Source: Bacteriovoracaceae bacterium | GTDB taxonomy: Bacteria; Bdellovibrionota; Bacteriovoracia; Bacteriovoracales; Bacteriovoracaceae | Length of the DNA stretch: 27,533 nucleotides | Reading direction: 5' to 3' | NCBI GenBank assembly: GCA_947440875.1 | Contig: CANETG010000006.1 | Coordinates: forward strand, 1-27,533 | Shown here: positions 7,590 through 15,017 of the stretch, one piece after another | How positions within the stretch are numbered: the first letter of the stretch is position 1 | Layout: each line of letters starts with the position of its first letter | Made by a program: the position numbers and the translations under genes | The notes under the pieces: generated by a model | What the model was told of the DNA's origin: nothing | Database searches by the model: none | What the model saw: the letters and a program-made list of their open reading frames with translations, nothing else

Positions 7590-8495
7590 TTAAAAACTTG
7601 ATTTTAAACTGAGACAAACAAAAGCTCCGTCGTGAATTCTTCGGACGTCAGAGTGCTTACGAGCATAAGACAAGGCGTTGAAATACTCACGGTCAAAAGA
7701 GTTTCCCGTTTGAAAATCAATCTTCAAGAAAGGTCCAAATGATTTTTCTAATCCCACTACCGCCTTGCGTTCTTTCCAGAACGTTCTGACTCTATCTGAA
7801 AACCTTTCTGAATCAAAAAATACGGCTATTTGTTGCTCAAGCCCGACGTAAGGTTTGACCCACTCGACCTTATTGAACAGGACTCGAATCTTATGATTGT
7901 AAGGAAGAATGGCGACGTACTTGAATGAGAAAATCTCATCCGAGAAAGGCTTAAGAATATAAATGAAAGGAAAGCCAAGCATCACACTCTCTTCTCTGGA
8001 GTGCTTCTCGGTGTAGAGGAATCCGGGAAGAGGAATGTTATTTAAAAATGGTCTATTGTTAGAGTAATTCCCGAGGATGATCCAATTCTCATTCAATTGG
8101 TATGTCCCGTTCACCTGGATCACTCCGTCTCTTCCGTCTTCAAAAGGTTTGTCACTTGAACTCCCAAACGAGGCACTTACCCCAATGGATTTCTTATCTT
8201 CCAGATTCCGGCGATAACTTACACCGAACTGAGAGTTCGTGAAGTTGGGAATTCCTCGAAGAGAATTCGTCAGTTCGAAGTACCTACCGGAAAGAGCAAA
8301 TCTTGATTTCTTCGTTGTCATGACATTTTGAGAAAAAGAGAATTTGGTTTCTTTGATCTTTCCAGAATGAAACGATTCGAATTCGAGCGTCGTCGCGAAA
8401 GGATAATCTCCCATCAGCTGCTGAAATTCCTGTCCGGAAACAGGTCTGACTGCAAGTATCAGCAAGAGAGAGAAAAGAAGATACCTATTTTTCAA
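7590..8495 (-). CDS. Outer-membrane beta-barrel protein, DUF6268-like, TTG start
   Basis: The mature protein has alternating, aromatic-rich strands and ends in Phe (LSLKSSF), as outer-membrane barrels do. Segments such as SGRYFEL, SFGSSSDKPF and GTYQLNENW fit DUF6268-like barrels; the ligand is unknown. The longest frame begins at 8543 inside the YceI-like gene. I choose the TTG at 8495: it lies 1 nt after the YceI-like stop, follows GGAAAGAG, and leaves a clean signal peptide of M-K-N-R, a Leu-rich core and V-S-G before Q-E, for 301 residues. The next gene follows after 9 nt. A role in metal export is inferred only from the operon. Confidence 0.75.
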   Translation of the reverse strand: MKNRYLLFSLLLILAVRPVSGQEFQQLMGDYPFATTLEFESFHSGKIKETKFSFSQNVMTTKKSRFALSGRYFELTNSLRGIPNFTNSQFGVSYRRNLEDKKSIGVSASFGSSSDKPFEDGRDGVIQVNGTYQLNENWIILGNYSNNRPFLNNIPLPGFLYTEKHSREESVMLGFPFIYILKPFSDEIFSFKYVAILPYNHKIRVLFNKVEWVKPYVGLEQQIAVFFDSERFSDRVRTFWKERKAVVGLEKSFGPFLKIDFQTGNSFDREYFNALSYARKHSDVRRIHDGAFVCLSLKSSF

Positions 8496-8496
8496 T

Positions 8497-9006
8497 TTAC
8501 TCTTTCCAATCGAAATTAAAATGAACAGGAACTTCATTATCAATTTTCGCCATCAGTAAGCTCGGACGTTCTACATTGTGATCTTCTAAAAGGAGTGTGA
8601 GTTGTCCCGAAAAGGGCTCACTCCGTTTAATTTTAAGAGTGTATTCTTTTTCAATGCCGTGAAAGCTGACTTTCGAAGGAACATCGAATTGGTCTTTGCT
8701 TAAATCGGCTTCAGACAAAGTGCCCTTCACCATAATGAGCGGGTACTTCGTTACTTCAAGAATTGTTTGAAGATTGAGATCTCTATTGGAATCACTTGAT
8801 ACAAAACTCTTAGACCCAATCGCAACGAGGAATTCACACTTTTTATTTTCGCAGACCATTTTCCCTTTGAGATCAATACTCACCCCTTTCACCGTTTTAA
8901 AAATGTGTGTCACCGTGTACTCCGCTTTGGCGTGGGAAAGAGAGAGATCCTTTGCCCCCGCTGGGTGCATAATGAGAAGAAACATTGATGCGAATAAAAA
9001 TTTCAA
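8497..9006 (-). CDS. YceI-like periplasmic protein, TTG start
   Basis: A 169-residue exported protein with signal peptide (residues 1-18, ending PAGA before KDLSL). The body matches YceI lipocalin-like proteins in outline: AEYTVTHIFKTVKG at the start, a beta-rich middle, and a FHGIEKEYTLKI strand. YceI proteins bind isoprenoid-type lipids in a barrel and often sit next to cytochrome b561-like membrane proteins; here a His-rich membrane protein is directly upstream. The TTG at 9006 follows AAGGA 7 nt away. Similarity to classic YceI is moderate, so the ligand should not be assumed. Confidence 0.75.
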   Translation of the reverse strand: MKFLFASMFLLIMHPAGAKDLSLSHAKAEYTVTHIFKTVKGVSIDLKGKMVCENKKCEFLVAIGSKSFVSSDSNRDLNLQTILEVTKYPLIMVKGTLSEADLSKDQFDVPSKVSFHGIEKEYTLKIKRSEPFSGQLTLLLEDHNVERPSLLMAKIDNEVPVHFNFDWKE

Positions 9007-9020
9007 TTTAAAGTCCTTTT

Positions 9021-9569
9021 TTAAAAATCAATCGTCATGAGTGCTGCGGAGAGAGCGAAAGCACCAAAACCAACACCAGCAATGGCAGAATGTTGTTTCA
9101 CAAGAGATGAGCTTTTCTTCCCGTCGTCTTCATTTTTTTTGTAGATGTAGCCCAAGATCGGGGCCAGGACCATGGCGGGAAAGTGAATCCAGGCGAGTCT
9201 TTTGTGCCAGACAATGTTTCCTCGATCCTTGATACCGGGAGGTTTCGGTGCCGTGAGAGAATAGTAAGCGGTGGTATAGTAAAGTGCTCCGGTCGCCATC
9301 CCCAGATACATGTGCATGTTACTATCGAGCGCACTCCCTCCGGTCAGGAGAGTCGCCGTCATGAACCCCAAAGTTGTGAGTCCTAAAACTTCATGCGTCT
9401 TCAGTTTGCTGTGTCTAGTCTCTAAGATTTTTTGTTCTTCGACCTGCTTCGGAGTCAGAGTGGTCTCACTTTTCGTGAGACCGAGATCTTTAAGCTCGAT
9501 GTCCGCATAGGCATTCGTTAGGGGAATCAAACAAAGAAGAACGAAGAAAAAATGTGTTAGCCAAAGCAT
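9021..9569 (-). CDS. His-rich membrane protein, cytochrome b561-like
   Basis: This 182-residue protein has a signal peptide or first helix (2-21), a hydrophilic linker and about four membrane helices (60-78, 84-105, 122-143, 161-180). His residues sit in or at the ends of these helices: H59, H86, H122, H129 and H160. This layout suits a small di-heme b561-like protein, and such proteins commonly pair with YceI, as here. I see no motif that proves heme binding. It starts the five-gene envelope run with a good AAGGAG site 7 nt upstream. A 4-helix DUF protein without heme is the alternative. Confidence 0.6.
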   Translation of the reverse strand: MLWLTHFFFVLLCLIPLTNAYADIELKDLGLTKSETTLTPKQVEEQKILETRHSKLKTHEVLGLTTLGFMTATLLTGGSALDSNMHMYLGMATGALYYTTAYYSLTAPKPPGIKDRGNIVWHKRLAWIHFPAMVLAPILGYIYKKNEDDGKKSSSLVKQHSAIAGVGFGAFALSAALMTIDF

Positions 9570-9635
9570 ACCAAGACTCCTTATGAATCATTTCATCTGG
9601 AGTGATCATCGTAGAGAATAAATGTGGCTGCAATC

Positions 9636-9647
9636 CGACAGATGTCG
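9636..9647. promoter_or_regulatory. Small dyad upstream of the envelope operon
   Basis: CGACA-GA-TGTCG is a perfect 5-bp inverted repeat just after the stop of the LuxR-type gene and about 70 nt before the b561-like start. It could be an operator for the downstream genes. A dyad this short may also be chance. Confidence 0.2.
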
Positions 9648-9649
9648 TA

Positions 9650-10147
9650 TCAGCACAGAGTTGGGAAATTTAACATGTCCTCAAGAAAAAAAGCAGCGAG
9701 TTCTTGGCGACCAGAGAGACCGGATTTTTTGTAGATATTGGTGGCCTGTTGCCTGACGGTTTTTTCGTGAGTGTGACGTAAGTCAGCAATCTCTTTCATG
9801 GAAAAACCTTTAATCAAAAGGAGTGCGACATCTTTTTCACTCTGGGACAAATGCCATAGGCCAAATTCGCTCTCAATCATTTGTCCTAATTGCTGCGCAC
9901 TTGAATGAGTTTTGGCCTTCCATTCTTGATAAGAATTTTTTGTTTCAAGTAATTCAAGATGAAGTGAATTGATTCGTTTGTTTTTCTGGACGATGACACT
10001 TAATTGCCAAATGGTTGCAATGAGGGAAACAAAAAAGAGTGCTGCCTCATGCCAGATATGGAACAGAGGAATTCCCTCTTTTAAATCGAGACTCATATCG
10101 AAGACAAAAAAGGCGGTGAAGACTAAAAAAAATATCAGATTTCGCAT
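9650..10147 (-). CDS. Membrane-anchored LuxR-type transcription regulator
   Basis: The ATG at 10147 gives 165 residues: two membrane helices (about 3-20 and 32-53), a helical linker rich in Lys/Glu/Gln (55-95) and a C-terminal LuxR/GerE helix-turn-helix (about 100-155: LSQSEKDVALLLIKGFSMKE, then a KTVRQQATNIYKKSG recognition block). It has no receiver or ligand domain, so a signal probably reaches DNA from the membrane. The frame is open to 10270, but the extra 41 residues are not family-like. No Shine-Dalgarno site precedes the ATG; a weak TTAAGT-16-TAAAGT 7 nt upstream suggests a leaderless message. It lies upstream of the metal/envelope run and diverges from the TonB receptor, so either could be its target. 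Confidence 0.8.
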   Translation of the reverse strand: MRNLIFFLVFTAFFVFDMSLDLKEGIPLFHIWHEAALFFVSLIATIWQLSVIVQKNKRINSLHLELLETKNSYQEWKAKTHSSAQQLGQMIESEFGLWHLSQSEKDVALLLIKGFSMKEIADLRHTHEKTVRQQATNIYKKSGLSGRQELAAFFLEDMLNFPTLC

Positions 10148-10275
10148 GGAGAGAACTTTAGCCTGGGGGAAGATTAACTTAAAACAAAATTTCCTGAGAT
10201 TAATGTCGATTAATAAGCAACCACGACACCTTTGACTGGAGTTCATTTCAACACGTAAATGATTTTTCAAAAATC

Positions 10276-10291
10276 TGAAAATCGAAAATCA
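10276..10291. promoter_or_regulatory. Candidate operator upstream of the TonB receptor
   Basis: TGAAAATCGAAAATCA resembles two half-sites of a Fur-type box (TGATAAT / ATTATCA) with a 2-nt centre instead of 1. A longer dyad GATTTT...AAAATC (10261-10283) overlaps it. The position, about 80-110 nt before the TonB receptor start, suits an operator. The AT-rich setting makes chance matches likely. Confidence 0.25.
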
Positions 10292-10372
10292 CCAAAATTG
10301 ACCTAGACAGATTCCAAAGATTCTTGTTTCATATGCCAAACAAAAAGATGCCTACACCACAAGGATAACGCT

Positions 10373-12433
10373 GTGAAATATTATTTCATTATTCTTCTCA
10401 TGTTACCTCTTCTGGCCGAAGGTCAGGAAAGACTTGAGACGATCGAAGTGAACTCAGACAAACAAGTTTCTTTCTCTGGCTTCTGGGAAGAAAACAAAGA
10501 GAATAAAATCTTCTCCGGTAAAAAAAATACTGTCACATCACTAAAAGAAATTCCCCAACTCCAGACGAATAATTATCGGCAGGCGACGTCTCAGACTCCG
10601 GGTCTTTTGATCTCCGAAGTGCCCAACGAATCTCTCGCGGCGATTACCTACCGTGGTCTCGGGAATCCCCACGAATCATTCAACGTCCTTCTCCTTCAAG
10701 ACGGAATTCCTGTTCCGGCCGATATGTATGGTTATCCCGCACACTATTATTCACCCGCGCTTCCGATGATGGATCAGGTTCAGTTTATTCGTGGAGGATC
10801 TTCGCTCCTCTACGGTCCACAACCCGGAGGAGTTTTAAATTATCTTTCAACTCCTCTTAATAAAGATCAGAAGACGTCCGGAAAAGTTGGGCTCACAGGA
10901 GGATCATACAAACTCCTTACGACGAACAATGCTCTCTATGGTTCGAAGGGTAATAACTCTTACGCGATCGAATACCTCCGTCGTCAGGGAGATGGGCCGC
11001 AGACAGTGAACTCGAACTTCGCCGCAGACTACCTACAGATCAGAAATTTTACTTTCGCTGGAAAAAATAAATATAAATTCACTTTCAATGGCTATGATTC
11101 TGATCACGGAGAATCAGGTGGTTTTGCGAAGTCTCCTGGAACGAATCGAGTTGTTTTTGGTGGTAATCAAGACAAAGCGACGAAGAGCCATGACAGATTA
11201 AAAGTGTCTCGCGTTCAGGTTTTAGGTGGAGTTGAATCTAAGATTGACGATACTTCCGAAATTCATGTGAATCTTTGGGCATCAGCTTATCGTCGGTATT
11301 CAAAAAGACAGTCTGGAGCAGGCTTTGGAACTTTCGCAACAGGGACAACGAACACGATTCAAAACCAAATATATTACAGCTACAATGCTGAAGCTCGGTA
11401 TCTCAAGAAATATAAGATCGGAAGTAACGAAAACACTTTCACGGCAGGGATACTCCACTACAACGTCACCTCCCCTTTCACCCAGGAAACAGGTGCTAGA
11501 CCAGACGCGAACAGCGGAACTCTCACGAGAAGACTCGAAAGAGAAACTCATACGAACTCAGTCTTCGTTGAGAACAGATTTTCTCTCGGTAACTTCATGG
11601 TGACACCTGGGGTGAGAGTTGAAAGTATCAATCAACAAATCGATGAACGTAAAAATACAACCACCAGCTCTGATCGCCAGGAAGATGAAACCGAAAATGT
11701 TCCGCTCTTCGGTCTCGGACTCGCCTATCACGTGAGCGATGATTCTCAAATTTACGGAAATATTTCAGAGGCGTATAAGCCCGTGACCTACAATGAGGCC
11801 GTGCCTATAGGAAACGGCATTTCTACGATTTCAGAAGACATCGATGCCTCTAAGACGATTAACTATGAATTCGGATACCGCGGTCAAACAACGAAGCTCA
11901 ACTGGGACGCCTCAGCGTTTTTCATTCGGTATGAAAATGCATTTGGTCAGGTCGGAAACAATTTCCAAAATACCGGGGCCGGCGAACATAAAGGTTTTGA
12001 TCTCGCGACCGAAACAAAACTCTCTGAGTTTTTTGATGCCTTGAAGCCTATAGGAAGCTTCAATTTCTACGCTAACGTCGCTTACCTCGAAGCACGCTTT
12101 ACTCGTGGACTCGAAGGCAAGACTCCCCAGTACGCACCGAAAACGATTACTCGTGCGGGGATCATCCACTCACAAGACGACCAATACAAAATCGCTCTCA
12201 TGGGTGTGATAGTGGACAGACATTTTGGCGATGACGGTAACACCGGCAACTTCAAAATTCCTTCGTACACGGTTTTCGATCTTACCGCCGATGTGAACGT
12301 CACGAAGAGTTGGTTAGTCTCTGCAGGGATCAATAACCTTCTCGATAAGGACTACTACTCACGCGTAAGAGCGGAGGGTATTCAGTGGGCGCTGGGAAGA
12401 AATCTCTACGCCGGAGCGACGTACAAGTTTTAA
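10373..12433 (+). CDS. TonB-dependent outer-membrane receptor, FecA-like
   Basis: A 686-residue receptor with a signal peptide (residues 1-17), a TonB-box-like LETIEV just after it, a plug domain (about 45-160, with QTPGLLISEVP, TYRGLG, VLLLQDGIPV and QFIRGGSSLLYGPQPGGVLNY) and a 22-strand barrel ending in GATYKF. Plug motifs match siderophore or Fe(III)-dicitrate receptors. The ligand cannot be told from sequence; iron-citrate or another metal complex fits the adjacent metal pump. The GTG start follows AAGGATAACGCT. No TonB, ExbB or ABC genes are nearby, so uptake must use machinery encoded elsewhere. Confidence 0.92.
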   Translation: MKYYFIILLMLPLLAEGQERLETIEVNSDKQVSFSGFWEENKENKIFSGKKNTVTSLKEIPQLQTNNYRQATSQTPGLLISEVPNESLAAITYRGLGNPHESFNVLLLQDGIPVPADMYGYPAHYYSPALPMMDQVQFIRGGSSLLYGPQPGGVLNYLSTPLNKDQKTSGKVGLTGGSYKLLTTNNALYGSKGNNSYAIEYLRRQGDGPQTVNSNFAADYLQIRNFTFAGKNKYKFTFNGYDSDHGESGGFAKSPGTNRVVFGGNQDKATKSHDRLKVSRVQVLGGVESKIDDTSEIHVNLWASAYRRYSKRQSGAGFGTFATGTTNTIQNQIYYSYNAEARYLKKYKIGSNENTFTAGILHYNVTSPFTQETGARPDANSGTLTRRLERETHTNSVFVENRFSLGNFMVTPGVRVESINQQIDERKNTTTSSDRQEDETENVPLFGLGLAYHVSDDSQIYGNISEAYKPVTYNEAVPIGNGISTISEDIDASKTINYEFGYRGQTTKLNWDASAFFIRYENAFGQVGNNFQNTGAGEHKGFDLATETKLSEFFDALKPIGSFNFYANVAYLEARFTRGLEGKTPQYAPKTITRAGIIHSQDDQYKIALMGVIVDRHFGDDGNTGNFKIPSYTVFDLTADVNVTKSWLVSAGINNLLDKDYYSRVRAEGIQWALGRNLYAGATYKF

Positions 12434-12442
12434 TTTTTAAAT

Positions 12443-12480
12443 GGTGACCTTGGTTATAGTCCAAGGTCACCTTTACTATT
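12443..12480. terminator. Bidirectional terminator between TonB receptor and GST
   Basis: An 11-bp perfect hairpin (12443-12453 pairs with 12461-12471, GGTGACCTTGG / CCAAGGTCACC) with a 7-nt loop. It is followed by TTTACTATT on the plus strand and preceded by a T/A-rich run that gives a U-tract on the minus strand. It sits exactly between two convergent genes. Confidence 0.85.
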
Positions 12481-13112
12481 CAAGGATGTTTGTCGGCTGT
12501 ATAAGTTTCTAAGAGACCCGCTTCTATCCAAAGTTTATGTGAAGGGTTTGAGCGAATGGTCTCAACGTAATTCTTCACAACTCCCTCCACCGGTACACCA
12601 TAACTGACGAACCGATTCGCAACCGGAGCAAACATCGCATCCGCAATCGAGAATTCCCCAAAAAGATAAGGCCCTTCTGATTCTTCTAAACACTGAGTCC
12701 AGATTTCTTTTATACGCTCGATATCACTTTTTGCCGGTGACCAATCAAAGTCTTTTAAATTTTTATGAAGGTCATGGGAGAGATGACGGCGTAGATCGGA
12801 AAATCCACTGTGCATTTCCGCGGAGAACGACCTCGCTCTTGCGCGTTTTGCGGAATCTTTCGGCCATAAATTTTTCTCAGGAAATTTCTCGTGAAGGTAT
12901 TCCACAATCGCCAGCGAATCCCAAATAGGAAGATCACCATCGATAAGAACGGGAACTTTTGCGGTTGGCGAAAACTTGAGGATGCTTGCCGTGGTCTCAG
13001 TTTGATCGAGGGGAATGAGAATCTCGTCAAAAAAAATTCCGAAGTGCTTCATGACAAGCCATGGGCGCAGGGACCAGCTGGAAAGACGCTTATTACCGAT
13101 GACAAGTTTCAT
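12480..13112 (-). CDS. Glutathione S-transferase
   Basis: A 210-residue soluble GST. The thioredoxin-like N-domain has LSSWSLRPWL (a likely catalytic Ser loop), the cis-Pro KVPVLIDGD and WDSLAIVEYLHE glutathione-binding segments; the all-helical C-domain has the PYLFGEFSIADAMFAPVANR signature. It most resembles the bacterial group with an N-terminal S-S-W-S-L-R motif. AAGGA lies 6 nt before the ATG. It stands alone, facing the TonB receptor and divergent from the M28 peptidase. The true substrate is unknown. Confidence 0.9.
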   Translation of the reverse strand: MKLVIGNKRLSSWSLRPWLVMKHFGIFFDEILIPLDQTETTASILKFSPTAKVPVLIDGDLPIWDSLAIVEYLHEKFPEKNLWPKDSAKRARARSFSAEMHSGFSDLRRHLSHDLHKNLKDFDWSPAKSDIERIKEIWTQCLEESEGPYLFGEFSIADAMFAPVANRFVSYGVPVEGVVKNYVETIRSNPSHKLWIEAGLLETYTADKHP

Positions 13113-13201
13113 TTCATTTCCTTACTTTTAAAGCTTAATTCTATCAAATCAACGAGCGGTTTGGGACTATTTTTGAATCACGTTCTAAGGACAGGACAAG
13201 C

Positions 13202-14239
13202 ATGAAACTCCTCACAGTCGCTCTTTTATTTTCCACAACAACTTTTGCTGCTCGCTACCAAGTCATCAGTCAGCATCCGCATGATGTGAAAGATCTGGAA
13301 AAATACGTCAGAACGGTTTCGGAATCGGGCCGTCTTTGGATTGTTGAAGGAACGAATGTCCCCAAAAGCGTTCTTTCGAATTTAAGACGACTCGATGGGT
13401 CCGAGAAACATTATCTCTACTCATCCATGAATAAAATGGCAGCCAATCCCAATATCCGCAACCAAGTTTCTAAGATGTCAGAAACTCTCATTCGAGATTA
13501 TGTGGTGAAGCTCGCGGGCTACAAAACGCGGTACGCGGGAACTCCAGAGAACGAAAAAGCTGTCGAAGAAATTGAAATGAATCTTTCCGAACTCGGCTAT
13601 GTGACCAGTCAGATTTGTTATGCTTCAAGAAGATGCAGTGTGCTCGCCGAAAAGAAGGGATCAGTGGCCGAGGATAAAGTCATTCTTGTTGAAGCGCATA
13701 TGGATTCCGTCGGAAAAGATTTTGCCGGTGCAGATGATAACGCTTCAGGAACTGCCGTTCTTGTGGAGATGGCGCGCGTTCTGTCGACTTACAAAAATCA
13801 GAAAACAATCCGCTTCTTTGTCACAAACGGTGAAGAAGGGGGACTTCTTGGTGCCGAACACTATGTGAAAACACTCAAGGCGAGCGGAAGAGTAAAAGAA
13901 CTGAGCCTCGTGATCAATATGGATATGGTCGGATGGAACTCCAATGGGATAGTTGAACTCGAAACGAATTCCGGATTCGAAAATCTGGCGAAGATGTTCG
14001 CGGATCTCGCTGCTACCTACACGACGTTAAAATCCAAAATTACTCTCGGCGCTTGGGGAAGCGATCACGTTCCCTTTCTTAAGGCAGGAGTTCCTGCGCT
14101 CCTTACAATCGAAGACTGGAGTACGAAAACTCCTTGCTATCACGCGAGTTGCGATAAACCCGAAGGTCTCAACTACGCGTACGCGACTGAGATTGGAAAA
14201 TTGAACGTCTCTGCGGTCATGACAAAAGACGCGGAATAA
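13202..14239 (+). CDS. Secreted M28-family zinc aminopeptidase
   Basis: The 345-residue protein has a signal peptide (1-16, ending TFA-AR) and an M28 co-catalytic zinc peptidase domain from about residue 90. The metal set is visible: H166 (EAHMDS), D178 (GADDNASG), E212 with general base E211 (TNGEEGG), D241 (NMDMVGW) and H314 (CYHASCD). It should remove N-terminal residues from peptides in the periplasm or outside the cell, a role that suits a protein-scavenging or predatory lifestyle. An AGGACA ribosome site precedes the ATG. Four Cys residues, including CYHASC, may form disulfides. It is transcribed alone and ends at a hairpin near 14350. Confidence 0.92.
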   Translation: MKLLTVALLFSTTTFAARYQVISQHPHDVKDLEKYVRTVSESGRLWIVEGTNVPKSVLSNLRRLDGSEKHYLYSSMNKMAANPNIRNQVSKMSETLIRDYVVKLAGYKTRYAGTPENEKAVEEIEMNLSELGYVTSQICYASRRCSVLAEKKGSVAEDKVILVEAHMDSVGKDFAGADDNASGTAVLVEMARVLSTYKNQKTIRFFVTNGEEGGLLGAEHYVKTLKASGRVKELSLVINMDMVGWNSNGIVELETNSGFENLAKMFADLAATYTTLKSKITLGAWGSDHVPFLKAGVPALLTIEDWSTKTPCYHASCDKPEGLNYAYATEIGKLNVSAVMTKDAE

Positions 14240-14264
14240 TAAGGTGCCAGTAATAAGGTGCCAG
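14237..14264 (+). repeat. 14-bp perfect tandem duplication at the M28 stop codon
   Basis: TAATAAGGTGCCAG occurs twice with no gap (14237-14250 and 14251-14264). The first copy begins with the gene's own TAA stop. The repeat supplies extra in-frame or nearby stops but no protein change. It looks like a recent replication slip or assembly artefact. Confidence 0.8.
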
Positions 14265-14343
14265 CATACTTGGAGCCATCATTTGCGCACAGCTTCAACG
14301 GCGGCGTAAATGAATAACTTCTCTCTCTTAAGGCCCTTGAAAT

Positions 14344-14374
14344 AAAAAAAGCCCCGGATTCCCGAGGCTTTTTT
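14344..14374. terminator. Bidirectional rho-independent terminator
   Basis: An A-run, then GCC-c-CGG, a short ATTC loop, CCG-a-GGC and a run of six T. The stem has one C/A mismatch and is flanked by A- and T-runs, so it can stop transcription in both directions. It lies between the convergent M28 peptidase and the small Cys-rich gene. Confidence 0.85.
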
Positions 14375-14395
14375 AAAAACACTTATATCTAAAAA

Positions 14396-14842
14396 CTACT
14401 TCTTCATGCGTCCGGTCACTTCGTTTGAAACTGTTCCATCAACATTGAGAGTCTGAAACTTGTACTCCACACTCTTCCCGACTGAGAGATCACCACAATT
14501 ATTTGTGTATCTGAACTTATCGAGTTGGCGGAAAGCGAAGTACTTACAATCTTCAAAAGTCACATCGCACGCAGAGGCTTTGGTTGTCGGAGCTGTTCTC
14601 TCCCATGGATGCGTGTGGTACGGAGGAAAATATTGTCCAGGGTAGTTTCCTGGGTAATAACCGCGCTCCTCAGGATATCTCGTGGATCCCGTGATGTGGC
14701 ACTCAGAAAGTTTAGTTCCTGTGACAACTACTTCGCAGCGATTTTCAAAATTCATTTCGTTATTTCTGTCCGGTACACAACGAGCGGCAAATGCGTTTGA
14801 TGCGGCAAAAACGAGTAAAGAAAGGATGAGGAAGAGTTTCAT
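14396..14842 (-). CDS. Small secreted Cys-rich hypothetical protein
   Basis: I do not recognise this 148-residue protein. It has a clear signal peptide (1-19, ending AFA-AR), then about seven Cys, and a low-complexity middle rich in Tyr, Pro and Gly (about 58-84, PGNYPGQYFPPYHTHPW). The C-terminal half has FEDCKYFAFRQL and VEYKFQTLNVDG. The start follows AAGGA. It is probably periplasmic or surface-exposed with disulfides. It stands alone, convergent with the M28 gene. Confidence 0.7.
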   Translation of the reverse strand: MKLFLILSLLVFAASNAFAARCVPDRNNEMNFENRCEVVVTGTKLSECHITGSTRYPEERGYYPGNYPGQYFPPYHTHPWERTAPTTKASACDVTFEDCKYFAFRQLDKFRYTNNCGDLSVGKSVEYKFQTLNVDGTVSNEVTGRMKK

Positions 14843-15017
14843 TTTGAGGTGTCCTTAGTAATTTTGAAAAGTGATATCGCTCGCACGAGTGAACTTCAAG
14901 AGATGCTTTCCGGACCGTGGAAGTTTTACATGATTCGGTGTGTGAATCCAGGTGGACAAAGCTCACACGCACGCCAATGTTGGAGAATTTTACCCTATCC
15001 TCTGATAAGCTTAATTG

